From LMUY01 sp965276785 (lineage in GTDB: Bacteria; Pseudomonadota; Alphaproteobacteria; Acetobacterales; Acetobacteraceae), in NCBI GenBank assembly GCA_965276785.1, contig OZ255629.1, positions 4,278,001 through 4,342,000 of the forward strand: DNA of 64,000 nt, read 5' to 3'. The notes under the pieces were generated by a model. It was not told the DNA's origin, made no database searches, and was given only the letters and a program-made list of their open reading frames with translations. Numbering within the stretch: position 1 is the stretch's first letter; every line of letters starts with the position of its first letter. A program made the position numbers and the translations under genes. This document shows positions 9,820 through 18,498 of this stretch, piece after piece.

Positions 9820-11191
9820 TCAGCCCCTCCTTCGCCAGGGCGACGCCGGGCATGGCAGCCGGGATCACCAAGCCGACTTCCGCCAGCCTGGCGGCGGGCA
9901 TGGCGAGCACGCAGGCGAAGCTAATCAGCGCCACCAGTACGACGTAGCCACACATATACCAGGGCATGCCGCCACCGTAGGCGAGCAAGGCGGTGGCGAT
10001 CAACGGCGTCAGACCGCTCGCGAACACGCCGGAGAACTGGTAGCAGAACGAAACGCCAGTGTAGCGGACATTGGCCGGAAACAGGCTGGAGAACAGCGCT
10101 GCTTGCGGGCCGTATACCGCCGGGTAGGCGAAAGACAGTGGTATGACAATGCCGAGCCAGACGAGCAGGGGATGCGCCGCGCCCGCGGTCTGCATCAGCC
10201 AGAAGGAGGGATAAGCGAGCAGGCCGATTGCAATCGCGCCGCAGCCGTAGACGCGGCGCAGGCCGAAGCGGTCGGAGAGGGCGCCGAACACCGGGACCAT
10301 GGGGATCATGATGCCAGAGCCGAGGATGACCCCAAGCAGCGCGGTCGCGCGCGCCAGGTGCAAGGTCTGCGTTGCGTACGAAATGATGAAGACGCCCCAC
10401 ATGTTGAAGCAAACGCCCTCCACGTAGCGCGCCCCGACGCCCAGCAACGTGTTGCGGGTGTGCCGGCGCAACATCTCCATCACCGGCATCGTGACCGCCG
10501 TTCCGGACGCGCGGACCTCGGTGAAGTCGGGTGTCTCGAGAATGCGCAGGCGGATAAACAGGCCGATGGCGACCAGCACGACGCTGAGCAGGAAGGCAGC
10601 GCGCCAGCCCCAGAGCATGAAGGCGTCATTGGGCAGCAGGCCGAGCAGCGCCACGACTCCGGCGCTGAGCATCAGCCCGGCTGGCACGCCGACCTGCGGA
10701 TAGCTGCCGTAGAAGCCGCGCTTGCCTTCGGGAGCGTGTTCGACGGCCATCAGCACGGCGCCGCCCCATTCGCCGCCGATGCCGATGCCCTGGAAAACAC
10801 GCAGCACCAGCAGCAGGATGGGCGCCGCGACGCCGATGCTGGCATAGCCCGGCAGCAGGCCGATCAGCATCGTGGCGAGGCCCATGATCAGCAAGGTGAG
10901 CACCAAGATGGTTTTGCGGCCGATGCGGTCGCCGTAATGGCCGAAGATGATTCCACCGATCGGACGCGCGACGAAGCCGATGGCGAAGGTGGTGTAGGAG
11001 AGCAGCACGCCGATCAGCGGGTCGTAGCTCGGAAAGAACAGCTTGTTGAAGACGAGGGTCGCGACGACGCCATAGAGGAAGAAGTCGTACCATTCAATGA
11101 TCGCACCGATCGCGCTTGCCATTGCGATGCGCCCGATCTTGTGTGCGGTGTGGGGCATCTGGACTGCTGCCAAGCTCACGTCTTCGTTCAT
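9809..11191 (-). CDS. MFS transporter, metabolite:proton symporter (MHS) type
   Basis: 460-residue inner-membrane transporter with the usual twelve hydrophobic stretches. It belongs to the metabolite:H+ symporter branch (ShiA, ProP, KgtP relatives): the N-terminus reads SAIGAIIEWYDFFLYG, and the loop after helix 2 reads RPIGGIIFGHYGDRIGRK. The ATG is chosen because a strong ribosome binding site (AGGAGGT) lies four bases before it; an in-frame ATG eight codons upstream lies before that site. It is the first gene of the minus-strand operon that continues to livF. A secondary transporter and an ABC importer in the same operon suggest either two routes for the substrate or uptake plus efflux of a product. 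Confidence 0.92.
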   Translation of the reverse strand: MNEDVSLAAVQMPHTAHKIGRIAMASAIGAIIEWYDFFLYGVVATLVFNKLFFPSYDPLIGVLLSYTTFAIGFVARPIGGIIFGHYGDRIGRKTILVLTLLIMGLATMLIGLLPGYASIGVAAPILLLVLRVFQGIGIGGEWGGAVLMAVEHAPEGKRGFYGSYPQVGVPAGLMLSAGVVALLGLLPNDAFMLWGWRAAFLLSVVLVAIGLFIRLRILETPDFTEVRASGTAVTMPVMEMLRRHTRNTLLGVGARYVEGVCFNMWGVFIISYATQTLHLARATALLGVILGSGIMIPMVPVFGALSDRFGLRRVYGCGAIAIGLLAYPSFWLMQTAGAAHPLLVWLGIVIPLSFAYPAVYGPQAALFSSLFPANVRYTGVSFCYQFSGVFASGLTPLIATALLAYGGGMPWYMCGYVVLVALISFACVLAMPAARLAEVGLVIPAAMPGVALAKEGLIGG

Positions 11192-11550
11192 TTGACCTCC
11201 TCCATGGGCAGGCAATTCTTTACCCCGTGCTTTCGGTTTGCCTGCAAGTCAGCACTGCTTGGTTCGGGCGGAGTGGCATAGAGAAAGACGTTTGATCTCG
11301 AAACTAGCGTTTGTTGAGGATGAGCCGCAACATGGTCGAGCGGACCGGTCTCTCGCTTGGCATTCACAGCGGCACGTAGGCCGACTCCTCCGCGATGGCT
11401 AGCCGAGTGAGGCGCGTCTCGCCATGGGTGGGGCCGCGGTCGTGCGGCGGAGCGAACCGGTCGATGCCGATGCACGCCACCCCTCGCAGGACGAGGCGGT
11501 GCAGCGTGGCGCAGCCGATCCTAACGGTATCCACCTGAAACCATCAGGCT
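11192..11550. other. Intergenic region carrying the promoter of the MFS-to-livF operon
   Basis: This 359-base stretch separates hyuB from the MFS gene, both on the minus strand. No convincing gene is present: short open frames exist on both strands but lack family features. The minus-strand promoter for the nine-gene operon should lie in the half nearest 11191, which also holds the strong ribosome binding site of the MFS gene. The part nearest 11500 lies just after the hyuB stop and shows no clear hairpin terminator, so read-through from hyuAB remains possible. Confidence 0.5.
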
Positions 11551-13491
11551 CTAATCCCAATGGGCGGCCGAACGGCGGAGCATTATCTCGCGAAACTGCT
11601 CGGTCGACCGCGGCAGCAAGGTGCCGTCGCCCCAGTTCAGCAGCACACCGTAGCGACGGATCGCATCCAGCATGTCGATCTCCCCGGCACGATACTGCGC
11701 CGCCACCGCCATCGGGTCCTCCGCCAACCATGACCGCCGTTGCGCGCGGATGCTGTCGCGCATGGCGGCGGTCGCTTGGGCGTCTACGTGGTATTCGGCA
11801 AGCTCGGCGTCCACTTCGCGAACGACGACGCCATAATCCCGCGCGGCACGCGCGAGGGACACGTAACCGTCGGCCACGTCCTCGCACACCATCGCCGGGT
11901 CGCGGGCAAGCGGGTCGCCGAAACCGCCGCCGCCTGCCGTGGGGCGGCTGAACTGGTCGCCGGGGCCCACGGCCACGTCGGAGAACACCGCACCGAGCCA
12001 TTCCGGCTCGTGTCCCGCCCGGGTCAGGGTCAGCCCGTGCGGATGGGAGGGCAGGCCGCCGTTGAGCCCGAACACCACCGAGCGCTCCCGGTCGCAGATG
12101 TAGGAAATCACCGTGCGATCAACCTCGCGCAGCATGGCGCTTTTGCGCGCCCCGGCGCCCCCGCGCCATTGGCCCGGCCCGGCGCTGTCGGTGAGGATTT
12201 CGAACTCGGTGGTCAGCATCGGGCAATTGCGCTCCTGCCCCTCGACCGGCTGCGACATCATGCCGCAGCCGAACGAGGAGGTGGTGACATTGTTGCCGTC
12301 CCGGCCCTGGCGGCCGCCCCAGCCGCCGGGGAGCCAGTCGTAGAACATGAAGGTCGGCCTCTCGGCCGTGCGCAGGTCGCGGCCACCGGTGAGCAGGTAT
12401 TCGTTGTTGAACACGCAGGCGAGCGCGCGCTCGGGCATGATTTGCGACCAGATTTCGTAGATGGCGCTCATGATCTTCTCGAACGGCACCAGGAAGCCGG
12501 TGACGGCCACCGGCCAGCGCGCATTCACCACGGTGTCCTCCGGCGCGATCACCTCTATGGGCCGGTAGAAGCCAGAATTCAGCGCCAGGTCGGGGAAAAA
12601 CGTCTTCATGCCGGCGACCACGGCGGAGAACGTGCCGCCGAACGCGCTGTTATACAGCGTGCCGATGCAGGGATGGCTGCCGGTCAGATCGTAGATCGCC
12701 CGGTCGCCGGCGATGGTGAGGCGAACCTTGATTGGGATCATTCCCTCCGGCGCGGACGGATCCTGATCGATAAAATCCTGTGTTTCCCAGGTTCCATCCG
12801 GCAGCGCGGCCAGGCGCTGCCGCAACACGCGCTCGACATAGGATTGCACGCCCTCGAACCCGGCGGTGACGGTGTCGCAGCCGTATTTGTCCACCAGCCG
12901 CAGGATTTCGCGCTCGCAGACTGCGGTGGCTTCGGCCTGAGATTGCATGTCGCCGATGATGGACGCCGGGTCCCGCGTGTTGCTGGCGATAAGATGCGCC
13001 ACGTCGCGGCGGAACACCCCGGCATCCCACAGCCGCACCGGGGTGATGCGCAAGCCCTCGCGGAACATTTCGGTGGCGGCCACGTCGAACGACCCCGGCA
13101 CGCTGCCGCCGATATCTGACCAATGGCCGTTGGATTGGCTGAACGCGATCACCCGGCCGTTTGCGAAGATCGGCCGCACCAGGCGGACGTCGGGGAAATG
13201 GGTGCCGCCGGCGTAGGGGTCGTTGATGGCGAACACGTCGCCGGGCCGCATATCGTCGCCGAAAAAGCGGATCACGTCCTTGCAGGTGTAATGCAGGGTG
13301 CCGACGTGAACGGCGATGTCGCCGCGGCCTTGGGCGACGGAGTCGCCATGGGCGTCGTTAAGGGCGTTGGAGAAATCGCGGTTGTAGATCACAAAGGAAT
13401 AGCAGGTGCGGATCATCTGCTCCGCCATCTGGTCGACCGAGGTGATGAAGGAGTTTTTCAGCACCTCAAACGTGACTGGGTCGAGCGCCAT
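11551..13491 (-). CDS. hyuB: Hydantoinase B/oxoprolinase family protein (HyuB)
   Basis: 646-residue subunit of an ATP-dependent cyclic-amide hydrolase; partner of the adjacent HyuA. Family marks are the opening DPVTFEVLKNSF, the segment NDPYAGGTHFPDV, and a glycine-rich GRQGRDGNN followed by GAGARKS. In N-methylhydantoinase, 5-oxoprolinase, caprolactamase and acetone carboxylase this subunit pairs with the HyuA ATPase subunit. The gene begins two bases after the hyuA stop, so the two are co-transcribed and coupled. Which ring is opened cannot be read from sequence; a hydantoin, an oxoproline or another lactam all fit. Confidence 0.93.
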   Translation of the reverse strand: MALDPVTFEVLKNSFITSVDQMAEQMIRTCYSFVIYNRDFSNALNDAHGDSVAQGRGDIAVHVGTLHYTCKDVIRFFGDDMRPGDVFAINDPYAGGTHFPDVRLVRPIFANGRVIAFSQSNGHWSDIGGSVPGSFDVAATEMFREGLRITPVRLWDAGVFRRDVAHLIASNTRDPASIIGDMQSQAEATAVCEREILRLVDKYGCDTVTAGFEGVQSYVERVLRQRLAALPDGTWETQDFIDQDPSAPEGMIPIKVRLTIAGDRAIYDLTGSHPCIGTLYNSAFGGTFSAVVAGMKTFFPDLALNSGFYRPIEVIAPEDTVVNARWPVAVTGFLVPFEKIMSAIYEIWSQIMPERALACVFNNEYLLTGGRDLRTAERPTFMFYDWLPGGWGGRQGRDGNNVTTSSFGCGMMSQPVEGQERNCPMLTTEFEILTDSAGPGQWRGGAGARKSAMLREVDRTVISYICDRERSVVFGLNGGLPSHPHGLTLTRAGHEPEWLGAVFSDVAVGPGDQFSRPTAGGGGFGDPLARDPAMVCEDVADGYVSLARAARDYGVVVREVDAELAEYHVDAQATAAMRDSIRAQRRSWLAEDPMAVAAQYRAGEIDMLDAIRRYGVLLNWGDGTLLPRSTEQFREIMLRRSAAHWD

Positions 13492-13492
13492 G

Positions 13493-15514
13493 CTAAGCCT
13501 CTACCTGCATGATGATGTTGCTCCAGCGATCCACCGTCATGCGGGCGCCGGGCGGCAGCACGGTGGTGCCGTCATCCTGCTCGATGATGGCGGGACCGGC
13601 CAGTTCGACGCCGGCTGGCAGCTCGGGACGCCAGTAGATAGGCGCATCCTCAGTGGCGCCATCGAAGCGGACCGCACGGCGGGAGCGCGGCGGTGGCAGC
13701 GCACCGCCCTCAGCGCGTTCGGCGAAGTGCGGCTTGGGCACGGTACCAATCCCCTTGAGGTTGAGCCGGAATAGGCTGACTGGCGCGTCGTCACGGCGGA
13801 AGTTGTACTCCCGTTCGTGCTGCTCGTGGAACGCCTGCACCAGCGGGGCGAGCGCCGTGATCACCGGCGGCGCGGGCACGGTGAGCGAGCGCCACTGGCC
13901 CTGATACATCATGTCCACGCTCCGCTGCACCACAACGTCCGCGGCCGCCACGCCCTCATGCGCGAGCCGCTCCGCCGCCTGGTGTTCCATCGCCTCGAAG
14001 CGCTGTTGCAGGCCGGCCGGGTCGGCGCTCGCGGCCGGGGCGAGAAAGCTTTCCGCCCAATCATGCTGCAGGTCCACCAGCAAGCATCCCAGCGCCGAGG
14101 TAATGCCTGGATGGGGCGGCACGATCACGACGGGGATGGCCAGTTCGCGCGCCAACGCCGCCCCATGCAGCGCGCCGGCGCCGCCGAACGCCACCAGCGC
14201 AAAATCGCGCGGATCGTAGCCGCGCGCAATCGAGATCAGCCGCACCGCATCGGCCATGTTGGCGTTGGCCACCCGAATGATCGCCTCCGCCGCGTCCAGC
14301 ACGCCGATCCCGAGCGGCGCGGCGACACCGGTGCGCACCGCGGTCTCGGCCAAGGCGCGGCTAAGCTGCACCGTGCCGCCGGCCAGGCCGCTGCCCAGGC
14401 GACCCAGCACCAGGTTGGCGTCGGTGTTGGTCGGCACCGTGCCGCCGCCGCCGTAACAGGCGGGCCCCGGCCGGGCCCCGGCGGATTGCGGCCCGTTGTG
14501 CAACGCGCCGTCCGCAAGGAGCGCCAGCGAGCCGCCGCCAGCGCCGATCGTCAATACCTCGATGCTGGGAAAGCGGATCGGGTAGCCGAACTCGATCCCC
14601 CAGTCCTTGGTGACGCGCGATTGCCCGGCATAGGCCAGCGACACGTCGCAACTGGTGCCGCCCATGTCGAGCCCGATCGCGTTCTGGTAGCCGCACAGGC
14701 CCGCGATGTGGCGCGAGGCGATCGCGCCGGCGGCGATCCCCGACCCGGCGAGCCGCGCGGCCTGCTCGCGCACCGTGCCCGGCGTCATCACCCCGCCGCC
14801 GCTGTGCAGCAGCAGCAGGTCCGACCCGTAGCCGCCGCGCTGCAGCCGCTGCCCGAGCTGCTCGACGTAGCGGCCGACGATCGGGCTCAGCACGGCGTTC
14901 ACCACCGTGGTGGAAAAGCGCTCGTGCTCGAAGATTTCCGGCAGCACCTCCGACGAGATCGAAACCGGCACGTCCGGCCATTCGCGCAACAGGATGTCGC
15001 GCATGCGGCGTTCGTTTTCGCCATTGGCGTAAGCGTTCATGAAACAGATCGCCACCGCCGCCACGTCGCGCCGCCGCAACACCCGGGCGAGCGCCACCGC
15101 TTCGGCTTCGTCAAGCGGGGTCACCACCGCGCCGGCCGCGTCCACCCGCTCGGTGACCGGCAGGCGGTCGCGGCGCGGCACGTAGGGGCGAGCTGTGTCC
15201 TTGTAGGCGTCCCATAAGTCTTCCTTGTTGGCGCGGCGGATTTCGATGACGTCGCGGAAGCCGCGAGTGCACACCATCGCTATGCGCGGCAGCCGGCGGG
15301 TGATCAGCGCGTTGGTGGCAACGGTGGTTCCGTGGGAGAGCAGGGTGACGTCAGCGAGGTTGACCTGCGCCGCAGCGAGGCCCGCCATGAAGCCATCGGT
15401 CGGGTCGGACGTGGACGCGGTCTTGGCCACGCGGACGTTTCCGCTGGCCTCGTCGAACACGCAGACATCGGTGAAGGTCCCACCGATGTCGATCGCGACC
15501 CGCAGCCGACCCAT
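13493..15514 (-). CDS. hyuA: Hydantoinase/oxoprolinase family protein (HyuA), ATPase subunit
   Basis: 673-residue subunit that binds ATP and the cyclic amide in the hydantoinase/oxoprolinase family. The N-terminus has the sugar-kinase-like phosphate loop AIDIGGTFTD, followed by LLSHGTTVATNAL; the middle has LDMGGTSCDV and GAGGGS, typical of the A subunit. The ATG at 15514 is preferred because GGAG lies seven bases upstream; an earlier in-frame ATG would add 11 residues without any match to the family start. It is the first gene of a two-gene minus-strand unit and is divergent from the TorT-like importer genes across a 241-base spacer, so both may answer to the same signal. Confidence 0.93.
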   Translation of the reverse strand: MGRLRVAIDIGGTFTDVCVFDEASGNVRVAKTASTSDPTDGFMAGLAAAQVNLADVTLLSHGTTVATNALITRRLPRIAMVCTRGFRDVIEIRRANKEDLWDAYKDTARPYVPRRDRLPVTERVDAAGAVVTPLDEAEAVALARVLRRRDVAAVAICFMNAYANGENERRMRDILLREWPDVPVSISSEVLPEIFEHERFSTTVVNAVLSPIVGRYVEQLGQRLQRGGYGSDLLLLHSGGGVMTPGTVREQAARLAGSGIAAGAIASRHIAGLCGYQNAIGLDMGGTSCDVSLAYAGQSRVTKDWGIEFGYPIRFPSIEVLTIGAGGGSLALLADGALHNGPQSAGARPGPACYGGGGTVPTNTDANLVLGRLGSGLAGGTVQLSRALAETAVRTGVAAPLGIGVLDAAEAIIRVANANMADAVRLISIARGYDPRDFALVAFGGAGALHGAALARELAIPVVIVPPHPGITSALGCLLVDLQHDWAESFLAPAASADPAGLQQRFEAMEHQAAERLAHEGVAAADVVVQRSVDMMYQGQWRSLTVPAPPVITALAPLVQAFHEQHEREYNFRRDDAPVSLFRLNLKGIGTVPKPHFAERAEGGALPPPRSRRAVRFDGATEDAPIYWRPELPAGVELAGPAIIEQDDGTTVLPPGARMTVDRWSNIIMQVEA

Positions 15515-15651
15515 GCCGCTTCTCCGTAGAGGTTTGCGATGCATCATGGGATGGCAGTTTTGCGCGGGTCAAATCGGCGGTGTTGTGGATGCCGGCACCA
15601 TGGCTGCGACGTATGGCCGTTCGCCGGGCGTTGTTCCGCTGCCGACTTGTG

Positions 15652-15671
15652 GCCCGCATCTCGATGCGGGC
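15652..15671. repeat. Short perfect hairpin, repeat family B, copy 1
   Basis: A nine-base inverted repeat GCCCGCATC / GATGCGGGC separated by two bases lies in the spacer between hyuA and the TorT-like gene. The same core occurs again at 32491 and 59221, so it looks like a dispersed palindromic element rather than a unique operator. It lies just upstream of a sigma-54-like promoter and could also serve as a protein-binding site; nothing decides between these. Confidence 0.6.
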
Positions 15672-15686
15672 ACGATTCGCCCTGGC

Positions 15687-15701
15687 TGGCATGAGTCTTG
15701 C
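15687..15701 (+). promoter_or_regulatory. Candidate sigma-54 (RpoN) promoter for the TorT-like importer operon
   Basis: The string TGGCATGAGTCTTGC matches the -24/-12 consensus TGGCACG-N4-TTGC at every fixed position but one (T for C at the sixth base). The invariant GG and GC are correctly spaced at 10 bases. It points at the gene beginning at 15756, with a transcription start expected about 12 bases downstream of the GC. An enhancer-binding activator would be required and none is encoded in this window. Confidence 0.5.
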
Positions 15702-15755
15702 GGAGCCAGGATAAGACTGCGCCGTGGACGCATCGCGACAACGGGAGACAAGCAC

Positions 15756-16820
15756 GTGAGAACCAGCTCCTTCGTCGCAGGCTTGTTCGCCAGCGCCTGC
15801 CTGCTCGCACCCGCGGCGCAGGCCGACACGCCGGGCCAATGGTGGCCGATCAAGGTGCTCGACATGGATTCTGGCATGCCAAAGCCGGTCGAGTTTTCGC
15901 CGCCGGCCAAAGCCGCCAAGCCGTGGAAGCTGTGCGTGCTGTTCCCCCACATGAAGGATACGTTCTGGGTCGCAATCGACTACGGCATGGCGGAGGAAGC
16001 GCGCCGGCTGGGCGTCGACATGACGCTTTACCAGGCAGGCGGCTACGAGAACCTGTCCAAGCAGCTCTCCCAGTTCGATGACTGCATGGCCGGCAATTTC
16101 GACGCCATCATCGTCGGCCCGATCTCCGAGGCCGGGCTCGCCCGCAAGTTCCGCCAGGGCATGCAGGCGGGCCGCGTGGTGATTTCCACCGCCAACCCAG
16201 CGCCGAATGCCGATGTCACGTCCAAGATGTACGTCGATTTCGATGCGATGGGCCAGCAGACCGGCGATTTCCTGGTGAAAGCCTTGGCGGGCAAGCAAGC
16301 CGATATCGGTGCGTTTCCGGGACCGGCTGGGTCGGGCTGGGCGGAGAGCTTCCTGGCTGGCTTCAAGAAGGCGGTGAGCAGCGATGCCGATGCCAGCGTG
16401 GTGAGCACGCAATTCGGCGATAGCGGTGTGGCGGTGCAGCTTGGGCTGATCCAGAACGCGCTGCAGGCCTACCCAAAGATGAACGTCATTTGGGGCACCG
16501 CGCCGACCGCGGAGGCGGCGATCGGCGCGGTGCGCGAGGCGAACCGGCCGGACGTGGCGATCGTGTCCTCGTACGAGAATCAGGCGATGCTGGACGCGCT
16601 GAAGAAGCACGAGATCATGGGGTTTGCCACCCAATACCCGGTGATTGAAGGCCGCATCGCGATCGACACGGCGGTGCAGGCGCTGGAGAAGCAGCCGGTG
16701 ATCAAGTTCATCGAACCGATCCCGGAGATGGTCGACAGTGGCAATCTTGCAACCATCAACATGACCAACGTGCTGGCGCCGAGCACCTTCCAGGCGATTT
16801 ACCGGGTGTCGGCGCCGTAA
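15756..16820 (+). CDS. TorT-like periplasmic substrate-binding protein (type I, sugar-ABC family)
   Basis: 354-residue periplasmic binding protein. It starts with GTG eight bases after GGGAG and has a signal peptide ending AQA at residue 23. The mature N-terminus WWPIKVLDM resembles TorT, the trimethylamine-N-oxide sensor partner; the rest is a ribose-binding-protein type I fold (DAIIVGPISEAGL, later IVSSYENQAM and TQYPVIEGRIAID). No torS/torR or TMAO reductase genes are present. Directly downstream are a ribose-type double ATPase and two permeases, so here it most likely acts as the receptor of an importer rather than as a sensor component. The ligand is unknown. Confidence 0.85.
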   Translation: MRTSSFVAGLFASACLLAPAAQADTPGQWWPIKVLDMDSGMPKPVEFSPPAKAAKPWKLCVLFPHMKDTFWVAIDYGMAEEARRLGVDMTLYQAGGYENLSKQLSQFDDCMAGNFDAIIVGPISEAGLARKFRQGMQAGRVVISTANPAPNADVTSKMYVDFDAMGQQTGDFLVKALAGKQADIGAFPGPAGSGWAESFLAGFKKAVSSDADASVVSTQFGDSGVAVQLGLIQNALQAYPKMNVIWGTAPTAEAAIGAVREANRPDVAIVSSYENQAMLDALKKHEIMGFATQYPVIEGRIAIDTAVQALEKQPVIKFIEPIPEMVDSGNLATINMTNVLAPSTFQAIYRVSAP

Positions 16821-16845
16821 GCGCGGCGCCGTTACTGCTGGTGCG

Positions 16846-16882
16846 TCATCGCGAACGGAGCGAAGCGCTCCAGGGTGATGGA
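16846..16882 (+). repeat. Hairpin (GGAGCG-AAG-CGCTCC) between binding protein and ATPase genes
   Basis: In the 136-base gap after the TorT-like gene, GGAGCG and CGCTCC are separated by three bases, with outer CATC/GATG pairing around them. There is no T-run, so a simple terminator is unlikely. A stem here could protect the 3' end of the abundant binding-protein message, as is known for other ABC operons. The GAGCGAAGCG core also resembles common dispersed palindromes. Confidence 0.45.
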
Positions 16883-16956
16883 TCGTGGGCCTCGATCGCC
16901 ACGGCTCCGCTCCCGATGACACGCCGGGCGTTGGAAGTCAGAGCTTTGAGCGCAAG

Positions 16957-18498
16957 ATGGCAATGAGATCTGGCGCGCTGCTCGAGCTCGGGGGCGTCGG
17001 CAAGCGCTTCCCCGGGGTGGTGGCGCTGGATGGCGTCGATTTCGACCTGCAGGCGGGCGAGGTGCATGTCCTGCTGGGGGAGAATGGCGCCGGCAAGTCG
17101 ACGCTGATTAACATCATGGCAGGCAGCTTCGCGCAGGATAGCGGACAGTTCCGCTTTCAGGGCACGGAGGTCGCGCAGCTGACGCCGCACCGGGCCCGGC
17201 TGATGGGGATCAGCCCGGTGTTTCAGGAGTTCAGCCTGATCGCAGAGCTGACGGTGGAACAGAACCTGTTCCTCGGCCGCGAAATGACCGCCGGGCCGTT
17301 GCTGCGGCGCGATGCGATGCGCACACGGGCGGCGGAGCTGCTGCAAACGCTGGGCTTCGACCTGGCGCCGGACGCCCGCGTCGGCCATCTGTCGCGTGCG
17401 CACCAGCAGATGGCCGAGATCGCCAAGGCGCTGCTGGCCGAGACACGGGTGCTGATCCTGGATGAACCTACGGCGTCGCTCACCGAAGCCGAGGTGGACC
17501 GGTTGTTCGAGCTGCTCGCCCGGTTGAAGGCGGAGGGCGTCGGGATTGTTTATGTGTCGCACCGGATGGCGGAGATTCGACGGATTGCCGACCGCGTGAC
17601 GGTGTTGCGCGACGGGCGCCGGGTCGCGACCGTGCCGGCGGAGGGCGCCACCGATGCCTCGCTGGTGGAGCTGATGACGGGGCGACGGATCAACATGCTG
17701 TTCCCCACGATCGTCGCGCGGCCAGGGGCGGCCGTGCTCGAGATAGCGGGGCTGAGCTTGGCTGACGGGTCGGTGCAACAGGCCACGATCACCGCGCGAG
17801 CCGGCGAGATCACCGGGATCGCCGGGCTGGTGGGGTCGGGCAAGTCCGAGCTGATCCGCGCCGTTTATGGGCTTGCCCCGGTGAGCGCTGGCAGGATCCG
17901 GGTGCATGGCGCGGCGCTACCGTCGCTATCGCCGGCGGCGGCGTTGCGCGCGGGGGCGTGCTACTTCCCGTCCGATCGTGGCGCCGAGGGCTTGGCGCTG
18001 GGGCGGCCAGTGCGGGAGAACGCGTCGATGGCGGCGCTCGACCTGGCGCGGCTGTCGCGCGGCGGGTTGTTGCGTCGCCCGGAGGAGCGGCGGCTGGTGC
18101 GGGGGGTGTTGGAGCGGTTGGGGTTGCGGCCGCTGGAGATGGAGCGCCGGGTGAGCGCGTTTTCCGGCGGCAACCGGCAGAAGGTGTTGCTCGCGCGCGG
18201 GCTGATGCGCGACATCAGCTTGTTCCTGTTCGACGAACCGACGGTGGGGATTGATGTCGGGGCCAAGCTCGAAGTCTACGAGCTGATGAAGCGGCTGGCT
18301 GAGAACGGGGCCGCCATCGTGCTGGTGTCTTCCGAGTTGCCCGAGGTGATGCACCTGTCAAACCGGCTATACGTAATGCACCGGTCGCGCGTGGTGGCGG
18401 AGCTGACCGGCGAGGCGATGACCGAGCGGGCGGTGCTGGGGCACTTCTTCACCGCGGATGGTGAGCATCCTGAACGAGGCGGCGCGCGGGCGGCATGA
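16957..18498 (+). CDS. Sugar-type ABC transporter ATP-binding protein (RbsA/MglA-like, two ATPase domains)
   Basis: 513-residue double ATPase that would power uptake for the TorT-like receptor. The first half has Walker A GENGAGKST at residues 41-49, a variant signature (LSRAHQQMAEIAKAL) and Walker B LILDEPTASLT. The second half has a degenerate P-loop GLVGSGKSE, the signature FSGGNRQKVLLARGL and DEPTVGIDVGA, the usual RbsA asymmetry. The start is uncertain: ATG at 16957 or 16963 fit the family, while a GTG at 16885 would add 24 unmatched residues. It overlaps the first permease gene as ATGA. Confidence 0.92.
   Translation: MAMRSGALLELGGVGKRFPGVVALDGVDFDLQAGEVHVLLGENGAGKSTLINIMAGSFAQDSGQFRFQGTEVAQLTPHRARLMGISPVFQEFSLIAELTVEQNLFLGREMTAGPLLRRDAMRTRAAELLQTLGFDLAPDARVGHLSRAHQQMAEIAKALLAETRVLILDEPTASLTEAEVDRLFELLARLKAEGVGIVYVSHRMAEIRRIADRVTVLRDGRRVATVPAEGATDASLVELMTGRRINMLFPTIVARPGAAVLEIAGLSLADGSVQQATITARAGEITGIAGLVGSGKSELIRAVYGLAPVSAGRIRVHGAALPSLSPAAALRAGACYFPSDRGAEGLALGRPVRENASMAALDLARLSRGGLLRRPEERRLVRGVLERLGLRPLEMERRVSAFSGGNRQKVLLARGLMRDISLFLFDEPTVGIDVGAKLEVYELMKRLAENGAAIVLVSSELPEVMHLSNRLYVMHRSRVVAELTGEAMTERAVLGHFFTADGEHPERGGARAA

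Noticed and set aside
11188..11475. A 95-codon minus-strand frame upstream of the MFS gene
   Set aside because: No ribosome binding site, no recognisable features, and it runs into the well-supported MFS start signal.
15351..16922. A 523-codon minus-strand frame antisense to the TorT-like gene
   Set aside because: The plus strand has a signal peptide, ribosome binding site and full binding-protein fold; the antisense frame has none.
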